From positions 11,236,683-11,300,682 of the forward strand of contig JASXTE010000002.1 in assembly GCA_030280995.1 (NCBI GenBank): a DNA stretch of 64,000 nucleotides, read 5' to 3'. Positions 45,530 through 57,477 of the stretch are shown piece by piece. Origin of the DNA: Hemileia vastatrix. Its lineage: Eukaryota; Basidiomycota; Pucciniomycetes; Pucciniales; Zaghouaniaceae. Every line of letters begins with the position of its first letter. Position 1 is the first letter of the stretch. The notes beneath the pieces are model-generated. The model saw nothing but the letters and a program-made list of their open reading frames with translations, was not told the DNA's origin and made no database searches. The translations under genes and the position numbers were made by a program.

Positions 45530-45982
45530 GTTATTATTATTGTTATTATTTTTATTTATTTATTTATTTTGCATTTAAAAGGGTAGTAGTTATAGACTGA
45601 AGTAATGTGAACAATGGAGGAAAGAAGAAGAAAAAAAAGAGAGAGAAAGATGAATGAGAAAAAGAAGAAAAGAAAAGAAAAAAAGGTTTTTGGGTAGGAG
45701 TGCGCCCACCCCTACTTTGTCCAGGTACTTGCGAGGAACCTGACCTAATCACCGGTAAGAAGAAACAAAAGGAAAGGAAAGGAAAGAAAGAAAAGGTGAG
45801 TGGAAAAGGAGAAAAAAAATGGAAAACAAAAAATAATTAGGGAAGATGATGAAGAGCAAAATAGGAGAAGAAGAAAGAAAAGAAAAATAAATGTGGAAGA
45901 TGATGATGTGAGTGAATTGTAAGTCTTTGCTGACAAGGCTGAAAGGTGAAGAAGAAGAAAAAAAAATATTGTAGCGCTTAAA

Positions 45983-45993
45983 GGCCCATAACC
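45983..45993 (-). other. Primer-binding site of copia D
   Basis: GGTTATGGGCC on the minus strand directly inside the 5' LTR, the initiator tRNA-Met anticodon-half match. Confidence 0.75.
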
Positions 45994-46100
45994 TATTGGT
46001 GGGCAAATGGTAGTTTTATATTTACTCAGAGTTAGTTAATATTCATTGTACCTGCTAGTTTATATACATTGTGATACTGCGGCGCAGTTGAAACCTAACA
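45994..46100 (-). repeat. 5' LTR of copia D
   Basis: 107 bp. On the minus strand AGCAG is followed by GTACAATGAATATTAACTAAC and the LTR ends CCAATA next to the primer-binding site. Confidence 0.9.
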
Positions 46101-46105
46101 AGGGT

Positions 46106-46176
46106 GGGTAGTGGATGGATATGTGTATGTATGTACAGCTAGAGTTCAGGAATTTACATTTGGTCTTTATTAAGAG

Positions 46177-46215
<39 letters not shown>

Positions 46216-46358
46216 AAAAAAAATAAAAAGATTTTCTTTCTAAAAAAATGGCCCATCATTGTAATATTATCCCACTATTTTTAAAAAACAAAAAAAAGGA
46301 AAAAGAAAAAATAGAAGAAAGAAAAGAAAAGAAAAGAAGAAAAGGCTTCAAGCATTAA
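46106..46358. other. Spacer with (TA)n and A-rich tracts
   Basis: A (TA)n microsatellite at 46178-46212 and GAAAA runs. It holds the 3' untranslated region of the neighbouring minus-strand gene. Confidence 0.6.
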
Positions 46359-47204
46359 TTAATTACTCAAAGTTTTTTTTTTTTTTTTTTTAACACCAAC
46401 TAAACTTTCTTTGACTTGCTGTCTAAGTTTGATTTCATTTTGCATTTTTTCTTTAATTTTACGACCCAAGATATTAACTCTTCTACCTTTATCACGTCTT
46501 CCAGAAGCAGGTAACCGGGAAACTAATTGTAAGTTATTTTCTTCTTGTTCTTTCATCCCACGAGCATGTAAATTATCCATAGCACTATAATCATAATTCT
46601 TATCCAGCCATTTTGCCGAAGGAGTAGATGGATAAAAAAATGGTTTTTCTAATCCGACCCAAACTTTTTTGAATGTTCTATTCTTATCTCTCACTATTCC
46701 AATTCGACCTCGAGCAGGACTGATAAGAACTCGTTTATGTTTACCACGATAGATGGCAGTTCTTATACTTGTGATACCAAGTCCATAAATTTGACGAAGA
46801 TAGTTATAAATATCAGGTTTAGTTAATCGAATATCACAACGAAATGTAGCTGTGAAAGGATCTGAACGATCAGAAGGACCAGAACGAACGATTCGAAGAG
46901 TGAGATTGGGTAAGTAAACAGGTGATTTAGCCAAAGCGTAACGAGCTCCAACAAAGATTGGACGAGAAGAATGGAATAAAGAGATAGGTTTAAGAGATTC
47001 AAATTGATCTAAATGATCAAGACGTGGAGGTCTTTTAGGTAATTTGGCAAGAGCTTTTTTAAATTCTAGATTTGGAATCCAATCAGGAGGAATTGAAGAT
47101 TGAGATGAATTTGTAGGAAGAGAGTTTGAATGACTAGCGAAGAAACGAAATTGATGAGAACGAAAAGAGAATCGAAGGAGATGGAAAGGTGAGGGAGAAA
47201 ACAT
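46359..47204 (-). CDS. MRP20: Mitochondrial large-subunit ribosomal protein uL23m
   Basis: A single-exon gene of 281 aa starting at the ATG at 47204. The N-terminus (MFSPSPFHLLRFSFRSHQFR) is rich in Ser, Phe and Arg and lacks acids, as expected for a mitochondrial targeting sequence. Residues about 85-165 match the L23 fold: VYLPNLTLRIVRS, then ATFRCDIRLTKPDIYNYLRQ, IYGLGITSIRTAIYRGKHKR. The protein sits near the polypeptide exit of the mitoribosome in the family. A Lys-rich C-terminal extension ends in six Lys encoded by a run of 19 A. The next gene upstream, 1.1 kb away, is OLA1 on the same strand. The assignment to uL23 is firm. The symbol follows yeast usage. Confidence 0.85.
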   Translation of the reverse strand: MFSPSPFHLLRFSFRSHQFRFFASHSNSLPTNSSQSSIPPDWIPNLEFKKALAKLPKRPPRLDHLDQFESLKPISLFHSSRPIFVGARYALAKSPVYLPNLTLRIVRSGPSDRSDPFTATFRCDIRLTKPDIYNYLRQIYGLGITSIRTAIYRGKHKRVLISPARGRIGIVRDKNRTFKKVWVGLEKPFFYPSTPSAKWLDKNYDYSAMDNLHARGMKEQEENNLQLVSRLPASGRRDKGRRVNILGRKIKEKMQNEIKLRQQVKESLVGVKKKKKKTLSN

Positions 47205-48321
47205 GATAAAAGGCCAATTTGGGGTTTCTTTTCTCTACTTCTCCTACTCTGTCCAAGTAGATAAATTAAAGAAGACACTGTGCAAAGGAATTGGAGTGTT
47301 AAAAGACCTGAGATGTATGTATACTTCAGCTTGAGACTGACCTTAGATACTGATAGACTAAATTACTTGACAATTGTGATAACACAAAAGTAGTATACAA
47401 GTTGTCTTTTGTCAAAGTATAAAGCCGAAAAAAACACAAGCACAATCCTATGCAATATACTCCCCCATCTTAAATGTTCCCCACCAACCTTTCCCCCAAG
47501 TCCCCAACATCGGAGAAACAATAATAATCATTAGAAAGAGTTTCATTTCTTCCTTTTCCTTTTCACCACAAAAAATCAAGTGGCACCTGCTAGTAGGCTC
47601 CTATCCCTATATTCAGTTTTGATTTGAGAGTAAATTTGATTTGATGTTGCGCGAGCTAGTGTGCTCATTGTTCAGTGTGCAGTCTTTCCAGAAGAATTAC
47701 AGCTGAGCTGAAATTGAGTTAAGTCAAAGATTGGGATTGGCACCTGCTATCAGATGCCCATATTTTTTTTCTGGTATTTCCTTTTTATTTTATTTATTTT
47801 TTCTTGAGTATTGAATCAGGAAAATGTACACAAAAGCTCATATGCTATATCACAGTATAATGAAGCATAGCACCCGATTACTTTTTAATTGAAGTAAAAA
47901 ATAAAATAAAATAAAAAACCACATTTTACTAAGACGGTATTTATACCCTAGTATCTCGAAATGATCGAGCGGTAATGTGATACACCAAGCTTCAGAACCA
48001 TTGTAATTATCTAGCAACTATCCCCGCACCCCTTATAAAAAAACATGACAAGTTTTTTTAGTCTAAAGCATCTCATCATAATTGAATCAAAACGTTTGTC
48101 CCACTCTCTAGCCCCACAAAGATATGAACAAGGCTGTCTAAAAAAACGTAGAAGCTTAGTTTCTTTATCGCTTCTTTTTTGAGATGACTGCTACTTTTCT
48201 CTTTTAATTATCTCTTCCATCTATTGAACAAATAATGCACCTGTATGCGCAGCAATAATATAAATGTACAAAATGTTTTGTTGGCAATGAAATTATTCAT
48301 CACAGTTTTGGATGGACTACA
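47205..48321. other. Intergenic, between OLA1 and uL23m
   Basis: Contains the uL23m promoter and OLA1 3' untranslated region. The phrase TGGCACCTGCTA occurs twice in diverged form (about 47580 and 47740). No reading frame or RNA gene is recognised. Confidence 0.5.
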
Positions 48322-50038
48322 TCAACCATGCTTCCAAAGTGCAATATCACCATCTTGCATTTCGTAAGGCTTCCCCTGTTGCCGATACTTACCAGCGGCT
48401 TTCACAGCAGCTTCATTGCCATATTCTTTCAAGTCTTCAAATGTCATAATCTAATTATTATATTAAATTAAGTCAGAATAGAAGTAAAAAAATAATGAGG
48501 AAAAGAGCGCATTCGTGAACAGAACAAAAGACGATAAACGCACTTCACCACAGACAAACTTATTCTCAAAATCACTGTGAATGACTCCTGCGGCTTGAGG
48601 GGCCTTCGTACCCTGGCGAATCGTCCAAGCTCTCACCTCTGTTGGTCCGGTAGTGAAATATCGGATGAGGTGTAGGCTAGCATAACCTGCAGTTGTAATT
48701 TTGCCTAGGGCAGAGGTGGTGCCCAGCTTCTCGAGCTCAGCCTTTTGTGCTTCACTTCCATCACCAAGCTCTAACAATCTCTCTTCCAAGGTGACTGAGA
48801 AAGGAATTAGTTGATCCCCAGGGTTGTGTTCATCAATCCACGCTTTGATTTTAGGAAGCCATTTGTTTTTCTTCCTTATATAATCTTTTTCAGAGAGATT
48901 AATGAGGTAAGTGACTGGCTTAGCCGTCAATAATTGTAAAGTGTTAATGACATCAATCTGCCAAGAAAAAAACAAAAAATTCAAATATCAGCTCTGACCG
49001 TAACACAGGGATTATTGTTGGTCTTGATTTGTTGGGTATAGGTAAAGTCAGAGTAATACTGCTCTTCTCATGATCACGGAATGTACCGCTCGACGAGCTG
49101 GGTTATTAGATTTATCGGGCGTTCAAAATACGTGATAGCCGCCCTTGATCATCATTTTAAACAGAAATAAAACTATTAAACTAGAAAATCATAAGACTTG
49201 CTAACCTCTTTGTTACTCCAATCCCCTTTTCTGACGTCCTTTTTGTCTTCCTTGAGCCATGTCAAAACCTTGCCGGTGATGTCAATTTCTTCCTTTTTGG
49301 CTTTATCAGCTAGATTAGCGGTACCTGTGCCCCTGAAGTTTTTCTTAATAGTTTCATAATGTTTTTCGACCCACTCTGTGTCTTTGAGTCGTAGTTCAGT
49401 GGAAATAATTTCCATATCACGAAGAGGATCGACGTCACCCTCTACATGGATGACTTCAGCGTCGTCGAATGCGCGCACAACCTGAAAAATACCATCTACC
49501 GCTCGGACGTGAGACAAAAAGGCATTACCCAGGCCAGCCCCAGTAGATGCACCGGCGGTGAGTCCTGCAATATCGATACAGGTCAAGAATGCGGGCACCT
49601 TACTAGCAGGCTTGTAGACGCTGCATAGCCAGTCAAATCTTTCGTCAGGGACCGGAACACGGGCCTCCTCGGGATCAATTGTAGCGCTGATGTACGGTAT
49701 ATGTCAACCAATGATAAGAATTTGGCAGGATTGCAGGACAAGAGGGTTTCTTACTAAGGGAAATTGGCACTCTTTCCCAGGTCTTGAACATTGCAAGCAA
49801 GAGAATGAGAATGAAAGAAGGGAATCACGGTTAGCAAAAGCAAATTAGGACAAAAAGAAATAGGGAAAGAAAGGAGGAGGAGACCAATAACGATAGCGCA
49901 CCTACCACACTTAGCAATTGTGTTGAAGAGACTACTTTTACCGACGTTGGGCATTCCGACGATACCGATTTTCAAGTTATTAGAGGGGCGTCCAAGGAGG
50001 ACTTTCTTATCAGCCGACTGAGCCTTCTTGGGGGGCAT
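48322..50038 (-). CDS. OLA1: Obg-like ATPase 1 (YchF family), five exons, 394 aa
   Basis: Exons on the minus strand are 50038-49906, 49782-49755 (28 nt), 49686-49206, 48957-48544 and 48450-48322. All phases match and the product is 394 aa, equal to the usual length of the family. G1 is GMPNVGKSS (about residues 28-36), G3 is DIAGL, and the G4 position reads NLSE in place of NKxD. That change is the known reason why YchF/OLA1 proteins prefer ATP. A TGS-type C-terminal domain follows ([24 protein letters not shown]). The protein is a cytosolic ribosome-associated ATPase. The gene is divergent from eIF3i with 209 bp between the start codons. Confidence 0.95.
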
Positions 50039-50247
50039 TCTCTTCTTGACGGCGAGCAAAGGAGTGTTAGCAAATGGGCGGGAGAGAGAAAGCGGGAGAG
50101 AGAAGGATGATCGGAAGATAAGAAGAAACATTTCGCTTGAGCTGAATGCGCGCCAACAATACAGCTCGACGACAACGGCCAACTTGTGGTTTCAAGCGAC
50201 GACGATTCTTCCCCAGCCTTCCATCCACTTGCTATCGCCAATCGAAG
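50039..50247. promoter_or_regulatory. Divergent promoter of OLA1 and eIF3i
   Basis: Only 209 bp separate the two start codons, so both promoters and 5' untranslated regions lie here. The left half is GA-rich (GGGAGAGAGAAAG); no TATA box is evident in either direction. Confidence 0.7.
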
Positions 50248-51840
50248 ATGCGTCCAATTCTACTTGCTGGCCACGAAAGATCGCTCGTCAGTCCATCTCC
50301 ACTCTCCACTTCCTGCCAAGCTAACTCTCTCTCACTCTCCTCCCCAGACACAAGTCAAATACAATCGTCAAGGAGACCTTTTGTTTTCCTGCTCAAAAGA
50401 CCATATCATCAATGTCTGGTTCACCCATAATGGAGAGCGTCTAGGAACTTATCATGGACACAATGGTACCGTTTGGTCCGTCGACGTTGACTGTCCGTCA
50501 CCCTTCATGTCCTTCTTTCGCCTTCTCCACCCACTCAACATCACCAACAATTCTTCTTCTCTTCTTTTCAGCCAAATCAGAATTCTTAATCTCGGGTTCA
50601 GCTGATAACTCTCTAAGACTTTGGAAGGTTTCCACTGGGCAATGTATCAAAGCATGGTACGCCACAATATCACTCTCTTTGATGAATCAAAACGTTGGGT
50701 TTTTATATACATTTATTTATAGAACCATCTCATTTAATCCAACATCTTGTTGGCACTTTTGGTCGTTTGCTAGGGAGTTCCCTACTGCTATCAAGCGGGT
50801 AGCTTGGTCAGAAGATGATTCAAAAATCGTTTTGGTGACTGAGCAGCGAATGGGTCATCAAGGTGCCATTCGAGTCTTCTCCATTAATCGTGACGGCGGA
50901 CCTCGTGCGTACTCTCATCTCTCATAAAATTCTCTTTCATTATGCAAGAAATAAGAAAGATCACAATCAATTAATCATGCGTCACTTCATCATCGTTTGG
51001 GCAATGTAGAGCCAGAAGAACCAGAATTAATGTTTAGCCCTATCGGCTCCAAAGCGCAAGTGGTAGCATTTTCATATGTAGACAAGTATATTGTTTCTGG
51101 ACATGAAAGTGGGATGGTTGCGCTGTGGGATGCTAAAACAGGCGAGCAGGTGAAAGCCAAGGAAAAGAACCATTTAGGCCTCGTAACAGACTTGCAAATG
51201 AGCAGCGATAGAACCTATTTTGTGACAAGTTCGAAAGACAAAAGTGCACGGGTGAGTTTGAAGGTTTTTTTTTTCTGTCATGATTGTCATACCCAGCATA
51301 TATATATATAGCTCAAACCATCAAGTATGAGAGGGCGCAGTTACAGCATCCATAACTAACAATGACTAAGACATGTTAGAAAGTGACTGAAGTGACATGT
51401 TATTTGCCTTGCTGCTTTTCCCGTAGCTTTACGATACAGAGACCTTGGAAGTTATTAAAACTTTTCAAGATTCTCAGACCCCAATCAATAGTGCAGCATT
51501 AATTCCTGGGAAGCCCTACATTTTATTAGGTGGAGGCCAGGAGGCTATGGCCGTCACCACAACGTCAGCAAGGCAGGGAAACTTTGAAATAAGGATGTGG
51601 CATCGTGTATTTGAAGAAGAGGTGTCTCGGATCAAAGGTGGATTTGGTCCATGCAACTCCATCGCGGCGCATCCCGAAGGTAAAGGGTATGCAATCGGAG
51701 GAGAAGATGGATATGTACGTTTGCATCAGTTTGATGAAGATTCGTTCAGATTTAAACGTAAGTATGAGACTTGTGATGGCCATAGAATCAAAAAGTTGAT
51801 AGTTGATACTCAATGGGATGGTTATTATTTTTCTAATTGA
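50248..51840 (+). CDS. TIF34: Translation initiation factor eIF3 subunit i, six exons, 351 aa
   Basis: Exons are 50248-50286, 50348-50492, 50572-50656, 50774-50904, 51010-51251 and 51427-51840, with introns of 61-175 nt and matching phases. The 351-aa protein begins [19 protein letters not shown], the conserved start of eIF3i. WD repeats end in [32 protein letters not shown] and a degenerate SKDKSAR. The last WD repeat is [12 protein letters not shown]. The family forms a seven-bladed propeller that binds eIF3b and eIF3g in the cytosolic eIF3 complex. Yeast Tif34 has 347 residues, so the length fits. It is flanked by two further translation or RNA-related genes. Confidence 0.95.
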
Positions 51841-51942
51841 AATGGGTTAGCATATGGGCATGAAAACGAGCCCAAGGAGGTGGATTGAAATTGTATGTAG
51901 AGAGTGAAAAAGGGGTAAACAAGCTAATAGACCCAGCAAGCG

Positions 51943-51987
<45 letters not shown>

Positions 51988-52680
51988 TTAATGGATTTGT
52001 ACTATGCCCAAAAAAATGATGATCATGAAAAGGAATGAAACAGATCATTCAAACATAAATACAAAGAATCCGTTTTAAGATTAGATAGCATAGCCCTCAG
52101 TGAGTCAGGGCTAGTGGATATTCCGATAGAAGGACTGAGATCGGAAGAGGAGAGAAAGAAGTCGGATGGAGGTCGATTGAAGAGGGTGAAGGAAGTGAGG
52201 ATGAGAGCAAGAATAAGATTGGGATGGGGAGTTTAAAAAAGAGAAAAGATTGATGGGTTGATGCTATTTTTGGCATAGATAGACAAAAGGATTTCAAGTG
52301 TCAGTCAAGCAGGGCAAAAATCAGAGTTTAAGAAGTTTAAGCTTCATGCTGATTAGTTTTAGATTAAGATTCATTAGTCTGATTTCAACATGCCAACCCC
52401 ACTCATTCAATCATCTTACTCATCCTCATCTTGATTTTCTTGCCCTGGCTTTTGCCCTCACTTTCTTCCCATACATACCCTCTCTCTTCTTTTGTTTCTT
52501 TCTCTTTCTCTCTCTCTCTCTTCTATTTCCTTTGTTCTCCCTCCCTCTCTCTCTCTTCTTTTTCTTTTTCTTTTTCCTCACTCTCACTCCTGCTCCCCTC
52601 CTTACTCCTACTTAGTCCCATACTCCTGTCCCATCTCTTTCTTCCAATCTCCCCTAATTGGTGTCTATTATTATCTTGCC

Positions 52681-52712
<32 letters not shown>

Positions 52713-52873
52713 CTGGCTCTAGTTTTGTTTGATCAGCTGCTTGCTTTCTGGATTTATCTTCCTTCTTCCATCCTTTGATTTCGCCCATATTATTCCCCAT
52801 CTTTCTTTCTCTCCCTACATTTCTTCCTCTCCTTCTATCTCTTCCTCCTAGCCCTCTTTTTGCCTTCCCATTC
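51841..52873. other. Intergenic with A41 and a long pyrimidine tract
   Basis: An A41 homopolymer lies at 51945-51985. From about 52480 to 52870 the plus strand is almost purely C and T, directly upstream of the YTH gene ATG, and is probably its promoter or leader. Apparent reading frames here reflect base composition only. Confidence 0.6.
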
Positions 52874-55800
52874 ATGTCTCATCCCACATCCACTAGATCG
52901 TCTAAAGATCCCTCATATCATTCTCATCCTTCTATATCTCAGTCACCTCCTCCTTCTTTTCTTCCTTATCCCTCCCCTCCCCCGCCTCCTCCTCTCCTTC
53001 CTGCTCCTGCTCCTGCTCCTTCCCAGCCCGCCAATCCTACTTGGCCCTATCCACCTCCTTCTAGTTCTTACCAACATCCTTCTTCTCCCTATCCCCCTCC
53101 CCAGTCTTATCTATCTCATTTTTACTATGCTAATACTCCTCCCCCTCCCCCTCCTTCTATCATCCATCCACCCTCCATTCATCCCCCCCCTTCTCTTCTC
53201 TCTCACCCTCATCTCGCCACCCAACCCCATTCTGCCCCTCAGTGGCATTCTCCTCAAACTCAATTCCCTACTTACCCTTCGCCACATTCTTTGTCTCTTT
53301 CTCCTTCTACCCCTCCTCTTGCTTATCCTCCACCATCTACTACTTCTTATCTTCACCAATCCCCTGGCTCTTCATTTAATCATTCCAACGATCCCATCTC
53401 CCCTCAATCAGGCCCTTCCTCCCCTTCCCCCTTCACCTTTTCATCTCCTAATCAATTTTCTCCTTATCCCAACCAAATTGTTCCCCCTACTCCATTTTCC
53501 CCCTCTTCTCATTTTTCGCCCCCTTCTAACATGGCTCCTATGACCCAATATCCTTACTCCTCTTGTTCAAATATATCCTATACCTCTCCCAATTCTAATT
53601 CATATGTATATCCTTCACTTCATCAGCCATTCAATGTACCTGTTCAAAAACCCATTTACCACTCTTCACATCCTTCTCCACCCATTACTCCTCCCAAACC
53701 AGACACTCAGCCTTCTCTTGCAAGAGGCTCTCTGGCTCAAACAAAGCTTCGTGATTATCTCCATCGTCGGGATAGTACTTCCTTCTCGCCTTCACCTAAG
53801 CTGATCAACCCTTCACCTTTAGCTGAAAAACATTCGCCATATTCCAAATCAGCTCCTCATGGTCAACGATTAGCTTTACCCCAACCACCTTATCATAGCG
53901 AATATGCTTTGTGGATCGGAAATGTTCCCAGCGATGCTACTTATCAAGAATTGTGGAAATTTTTTACCACTCGCCCTCTTCCATTTTTTCTTTTCCAAAC
54001 TGGCAAAAATCGTCCTTCTCCTCTTCCTCTTACTGCTGCTGCTAATACTAATACTACTAGTACTACAACTGCTGCTACTACTTATGCTACTATTACTGCT
54101 ACTGCTGCTGCTGCTGCTACCCAAGCCCTTCCTCCAACCACTCCTGTAACGCCTTCAAAAAATCAACCTACTTCTTCTCATGAGGCAAACATTGCTGGAG
54201 TTGAAAGTATTCATCTGATCGCCAGGAGTAACTGTGCTTTTGTCAATTATATTTCATTACCCCATTTAAAGCAGGCGATCACCTCCTGCCATGGGCAACC
54301 ACTTAGACTCAACGATCCAAGATGTAAGCCCCTAGTTTGTAGGGTTAGAAAAAGAGAAGACAATGTTAAAAGTGGCGTGGGAGCTCAAAGAGTTGGAGGT
54401 ATGCACCGTAAGTGGGTTGCATTTGGCTCCTTGAGCAGTCATCGTCCAGGTCAGGAGTTGACCCATTCAAACAAAAAACGAGATACTCAAAAATACCTCA
54501 CCGCACCTACAGCATCTCAACTATCAGAACGTAAAAATCTTCAATCTCATCAAATCAATAATAATGCTCAATCTAAAAGCTCGTCTATATCTACTGTCAA
54601 CTCGGGTGGAACAAGTTCCACCACGTCGTCCTTTCTTGCCAAACACTTTCCCAAGCGTTTTTTTATTCTCAAAGTCAGTCTTCATGATTTTTATATTTTT
54701 TATTTCAAATTATGCACTTTTTTCATTGTTGTCCATCTTACCAAAAATGACCATATCATTAAAATGTTATCTTATTTCTCTCCCTTTTAACCGTGGATCA
54801 TCTATCGTTAGTCTTACACTGAAGATGATCTCAATCTTTCCGTCAAAACTGGCATTTGGGCTTCTCAATCGCACAACGAACCGATTTTAGATAAAGCGTT
54901 TAGAACTTCCACTTGTGGAGTTTTTCTCATCTTTAGTGTAAACAAATCAGGCGAATTTTTTGGTTATGCTAGAATGGCTGGACCTATATTTTCCGACCCA
55001 GATTCTTTAAATTCTGTTTCATCATTACCTTCTACTACTGTCGAATCACCTACTGCTTATGTAAATCCTCCTTCGAGAATAGGTTATCCTGAACCTGAGA
55101 ATGTCGGTACAAGATCTGGGTCGCCGTGTCCTTTACCATCATCAGATGTTGATAATAACACCAAGAGTCCAAAAGTCTTGTCTACAGATCACCCTCCGCT
55201 TCAGAGTACCAGTCATGGCGCTGAATCGAATGAAGTAGTTAATAAACCAGTACCTACACCTAATCCTGTTTTGAGCCCTATGTCTATCTCTGATTCAACT
55301 TATGAGTCTTTGAAATCTACTTATCGACCTTCACATTCCAGTTCGCAAGCTCAACCTTCTTCTTCTTCTTCTTCTTCTTCTCAAGTAATCTTACGTACCA
55401 CAGGTGGAAGTTCAAATGAGAAGTCTGCTCAAGATCGTTTAAAGGATTCAGTGATACCGGAAGAAAAAAGTCAAAAGCCAAATAAATCATCTAGTTTTTC
55501 TCATACTGATAACGTCGCCACTTCCAACCGATCAGTTGATCGTTTAGTTGTTCAAAGCCACCAAGACAAAACTAGCGAATTTGAGGAGGCTAGTACTAGT
55601 AGTGGTGGAGGTAAACCTTTTCAAGTTGAATGGATATCAATGAAAAAAGTTCCATTCTATCTCACAAGGGACCTTAAAAATCCATTCAAGTTGAGTTATT
55701 TTTTATTTTTGCTTTTTTGATATCTATTTTTTCATATCAAGTAAATAAACTATCCAACATTGTTTACTCAATTCATTTTCACTTGATTCCATTTTATTTT

Positions 55801-56005
55801 ATTTTATTATAGTGGGAATAGAGAAGTCAAAATTAGTAGAGATGGAACAGAAATAGAACCTCAAGTTGGAGAAGCTCTTTTAGAAGTGTTTCATAAAGAA
55901 GAAGTTGATTTTGGAAATCCGACGAATGAATCATTGCAGCAGTCACAACAACAACAAAGGCTACAAACTACAACCAGTGAAAGTCTTAGTTTTTCGACCG
56001 AATAA
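52874..56005 (+). CDS. RRM and YTH domain protein (m6A reader type), three exons, 956 aa
   Basis: Exons are 52874-54673, 54812-55689 and 55813-56005, with phases matching. The first ATG in frame (52874) opens MSHPTSTRSSKDPSYH. Residues 1-335 are a Pro/Ser/Tyr-rich disordered region. An RRM lies at about 340-495: RNP2 is ALWIGNV and RNP1 NCAFVNY, separated by about 100 residues including Thr/Ala repeats. The YTH domain begins KRFFILK, SYTEDDLNLSVKTGIWASQS (about 595-620) and SGEFFGYARMAG (about 650). It is then interrupted by about 210 Ser-rich residues and resumes FQVEWISMKKVPFYLTRDLK (about 869) and NREVKISRDGTEIEP. YTH domains bind N6-methyladenosine in RNA. An RRM plus a split YTH is a known fungal arrangement, but the two large insertions are striking. 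Confidence 0.88.
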
Positions 56006-56463
56006 ATATCTAAAACTTGTGAAAAATAAAAACAAAATCAATAAACAGAGAAATTTGAAGGAAAGTGGGATGGGAATAGAAGTAGACAAAAATAATAACT
56101 CTCATGATCATGGAATCGATGAAAGAGATTCACAAAAAAGAAAAGAAAAGAAATCTTAATTACAAAGTGCAGTCAATCTAGGTCATTAGTCGCAAACGGC
56201 AGCACAAAGTCGACATTTTTTTCCAGTGATCCTTTTTAAAGTAATGATAACGTCTGGTGATCTTCCATTCGACACATTCTATGGCTTATAGTTTGCCACA
56301 ACAGTTTTTTAATTTCCTTGCTGCCATGTTTATCCTACAGATTCAATTGTCGTTTCAAGTCTTCTAATGATCTTGCAATAATTGTCTTTCTCCTTCGGCC
56401 GGTCCTGGTTTCGCTATACCCTCTCCCCCTCATTCTGGATGTCAATCGTTATCTTGATCATCA

Positions 56464-56500
<37 letters not shown>

Positions 56501-56692
56501 CAGTGTGATTCCCATTATTATTCTATCGTGCTCTTGCTCTCTTTAAATATGTCAACGTGTATGTATGCATCGTCTATGTACATCTATTCTACCTTAATGT
56601 AGAAGAACTGAAAAAGTTGTAAAGCATTGAAGCACTAATAAATTGTAATTTTTATGTCCTAATTTAAATCTTGTAGTGAAAATGACTTTCCT

Positions 56693-56771
<79 letters not shown>

Positions 56772-57435
56772 GTGTGTCCATGTTCTTCGTGCGGAGCTTG
56801 TTGACGTCTTTTGGGGTGGCGAAACTTTATGATTGTTTTGATTTTATTTTCTTTTAGGGGGTGGTCATTAATATTATATAGATTATTTTATTTTTATTTT
56901 TGTCTTTCTTTTTGTTAATAAAAAAATTGAAGAGTTTATATCTTTATTTAATTGGTTACAGTAAAAACTAAAGAAAAAAATTGGTATTATAATATATATA
57001 TATATATATTTACATATGTATATGTATATAAATTTTTTAAATATAAATATATATAAAAATTAATTAAAATAACATAACATAAAAAAACTTTATAAAGATT
57101 AAAAAATAGTTAGATAAAAATGTTCACTCTTTTATATAGCTTTTAATTATTGTTTTAATGAGTTGGTTTATGTTTATGTTTATTTTAATGGTTGATTTTT
57201 TTATTTTTTTTATTTAGTAAAGAGTTTAGTTTTGTGGAGTTGAATTTCTTCTGATTATTTATCTTGAGGCTGATGTGGCAATGGTTTGGTTTAATTGTTC
57301 AGCTATTCTGTGGTAATCATTTGATGGGTTTGAAGAGAGACAGAGAGTATATGTGTGTTTGTGTGTGATTATGATGAAGATAATGTAGGGGAGGGGAGGT
57401 ATTTGAGGTGTGAAGTGTGAGAGACATTGGTTTGC

Positions 57436-57477
<42 letters not shown>

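Larger units (their letters stand above)
40825..46100 (-). mobile_element. Full-length Ty1/copia element D
   Basis: LTRs of 107 bp at 45994-46100 (5') and 40825-40931 (3') are flanked by AGGGT (40820-40824 and 46101-46105). The tRNA-iMet-type primer-binding site is inside the right LTR. On the element strand a purine tract (AAAAGGGCAGG) precedes the 3' LTR. The element is 5276 bp. Coding sequence is heavily mutated. Confidence 0.92.

Noticed and set aside
45564..46006. Minus-strand frames rich in Phe, Ser and Leu
   Set aside because: They are reverse complements of GAA/AAG-rich leader sequence of copia D and show no domain.
52490..53550. Several long open frames on both strands around the start of the YTH gene
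   Set aside because: They follow from the C/T-only composition. Only the frame starting at 52874 carries the RRM and YTH domains and splices in phase.
56466..56500. T35 and other homopolymers as poly(A) tails of inserted LINE or SINE copies
   Set aside because: No target duplications or LINE coding remnants are adjacent. They look like simple-sequence expansion.
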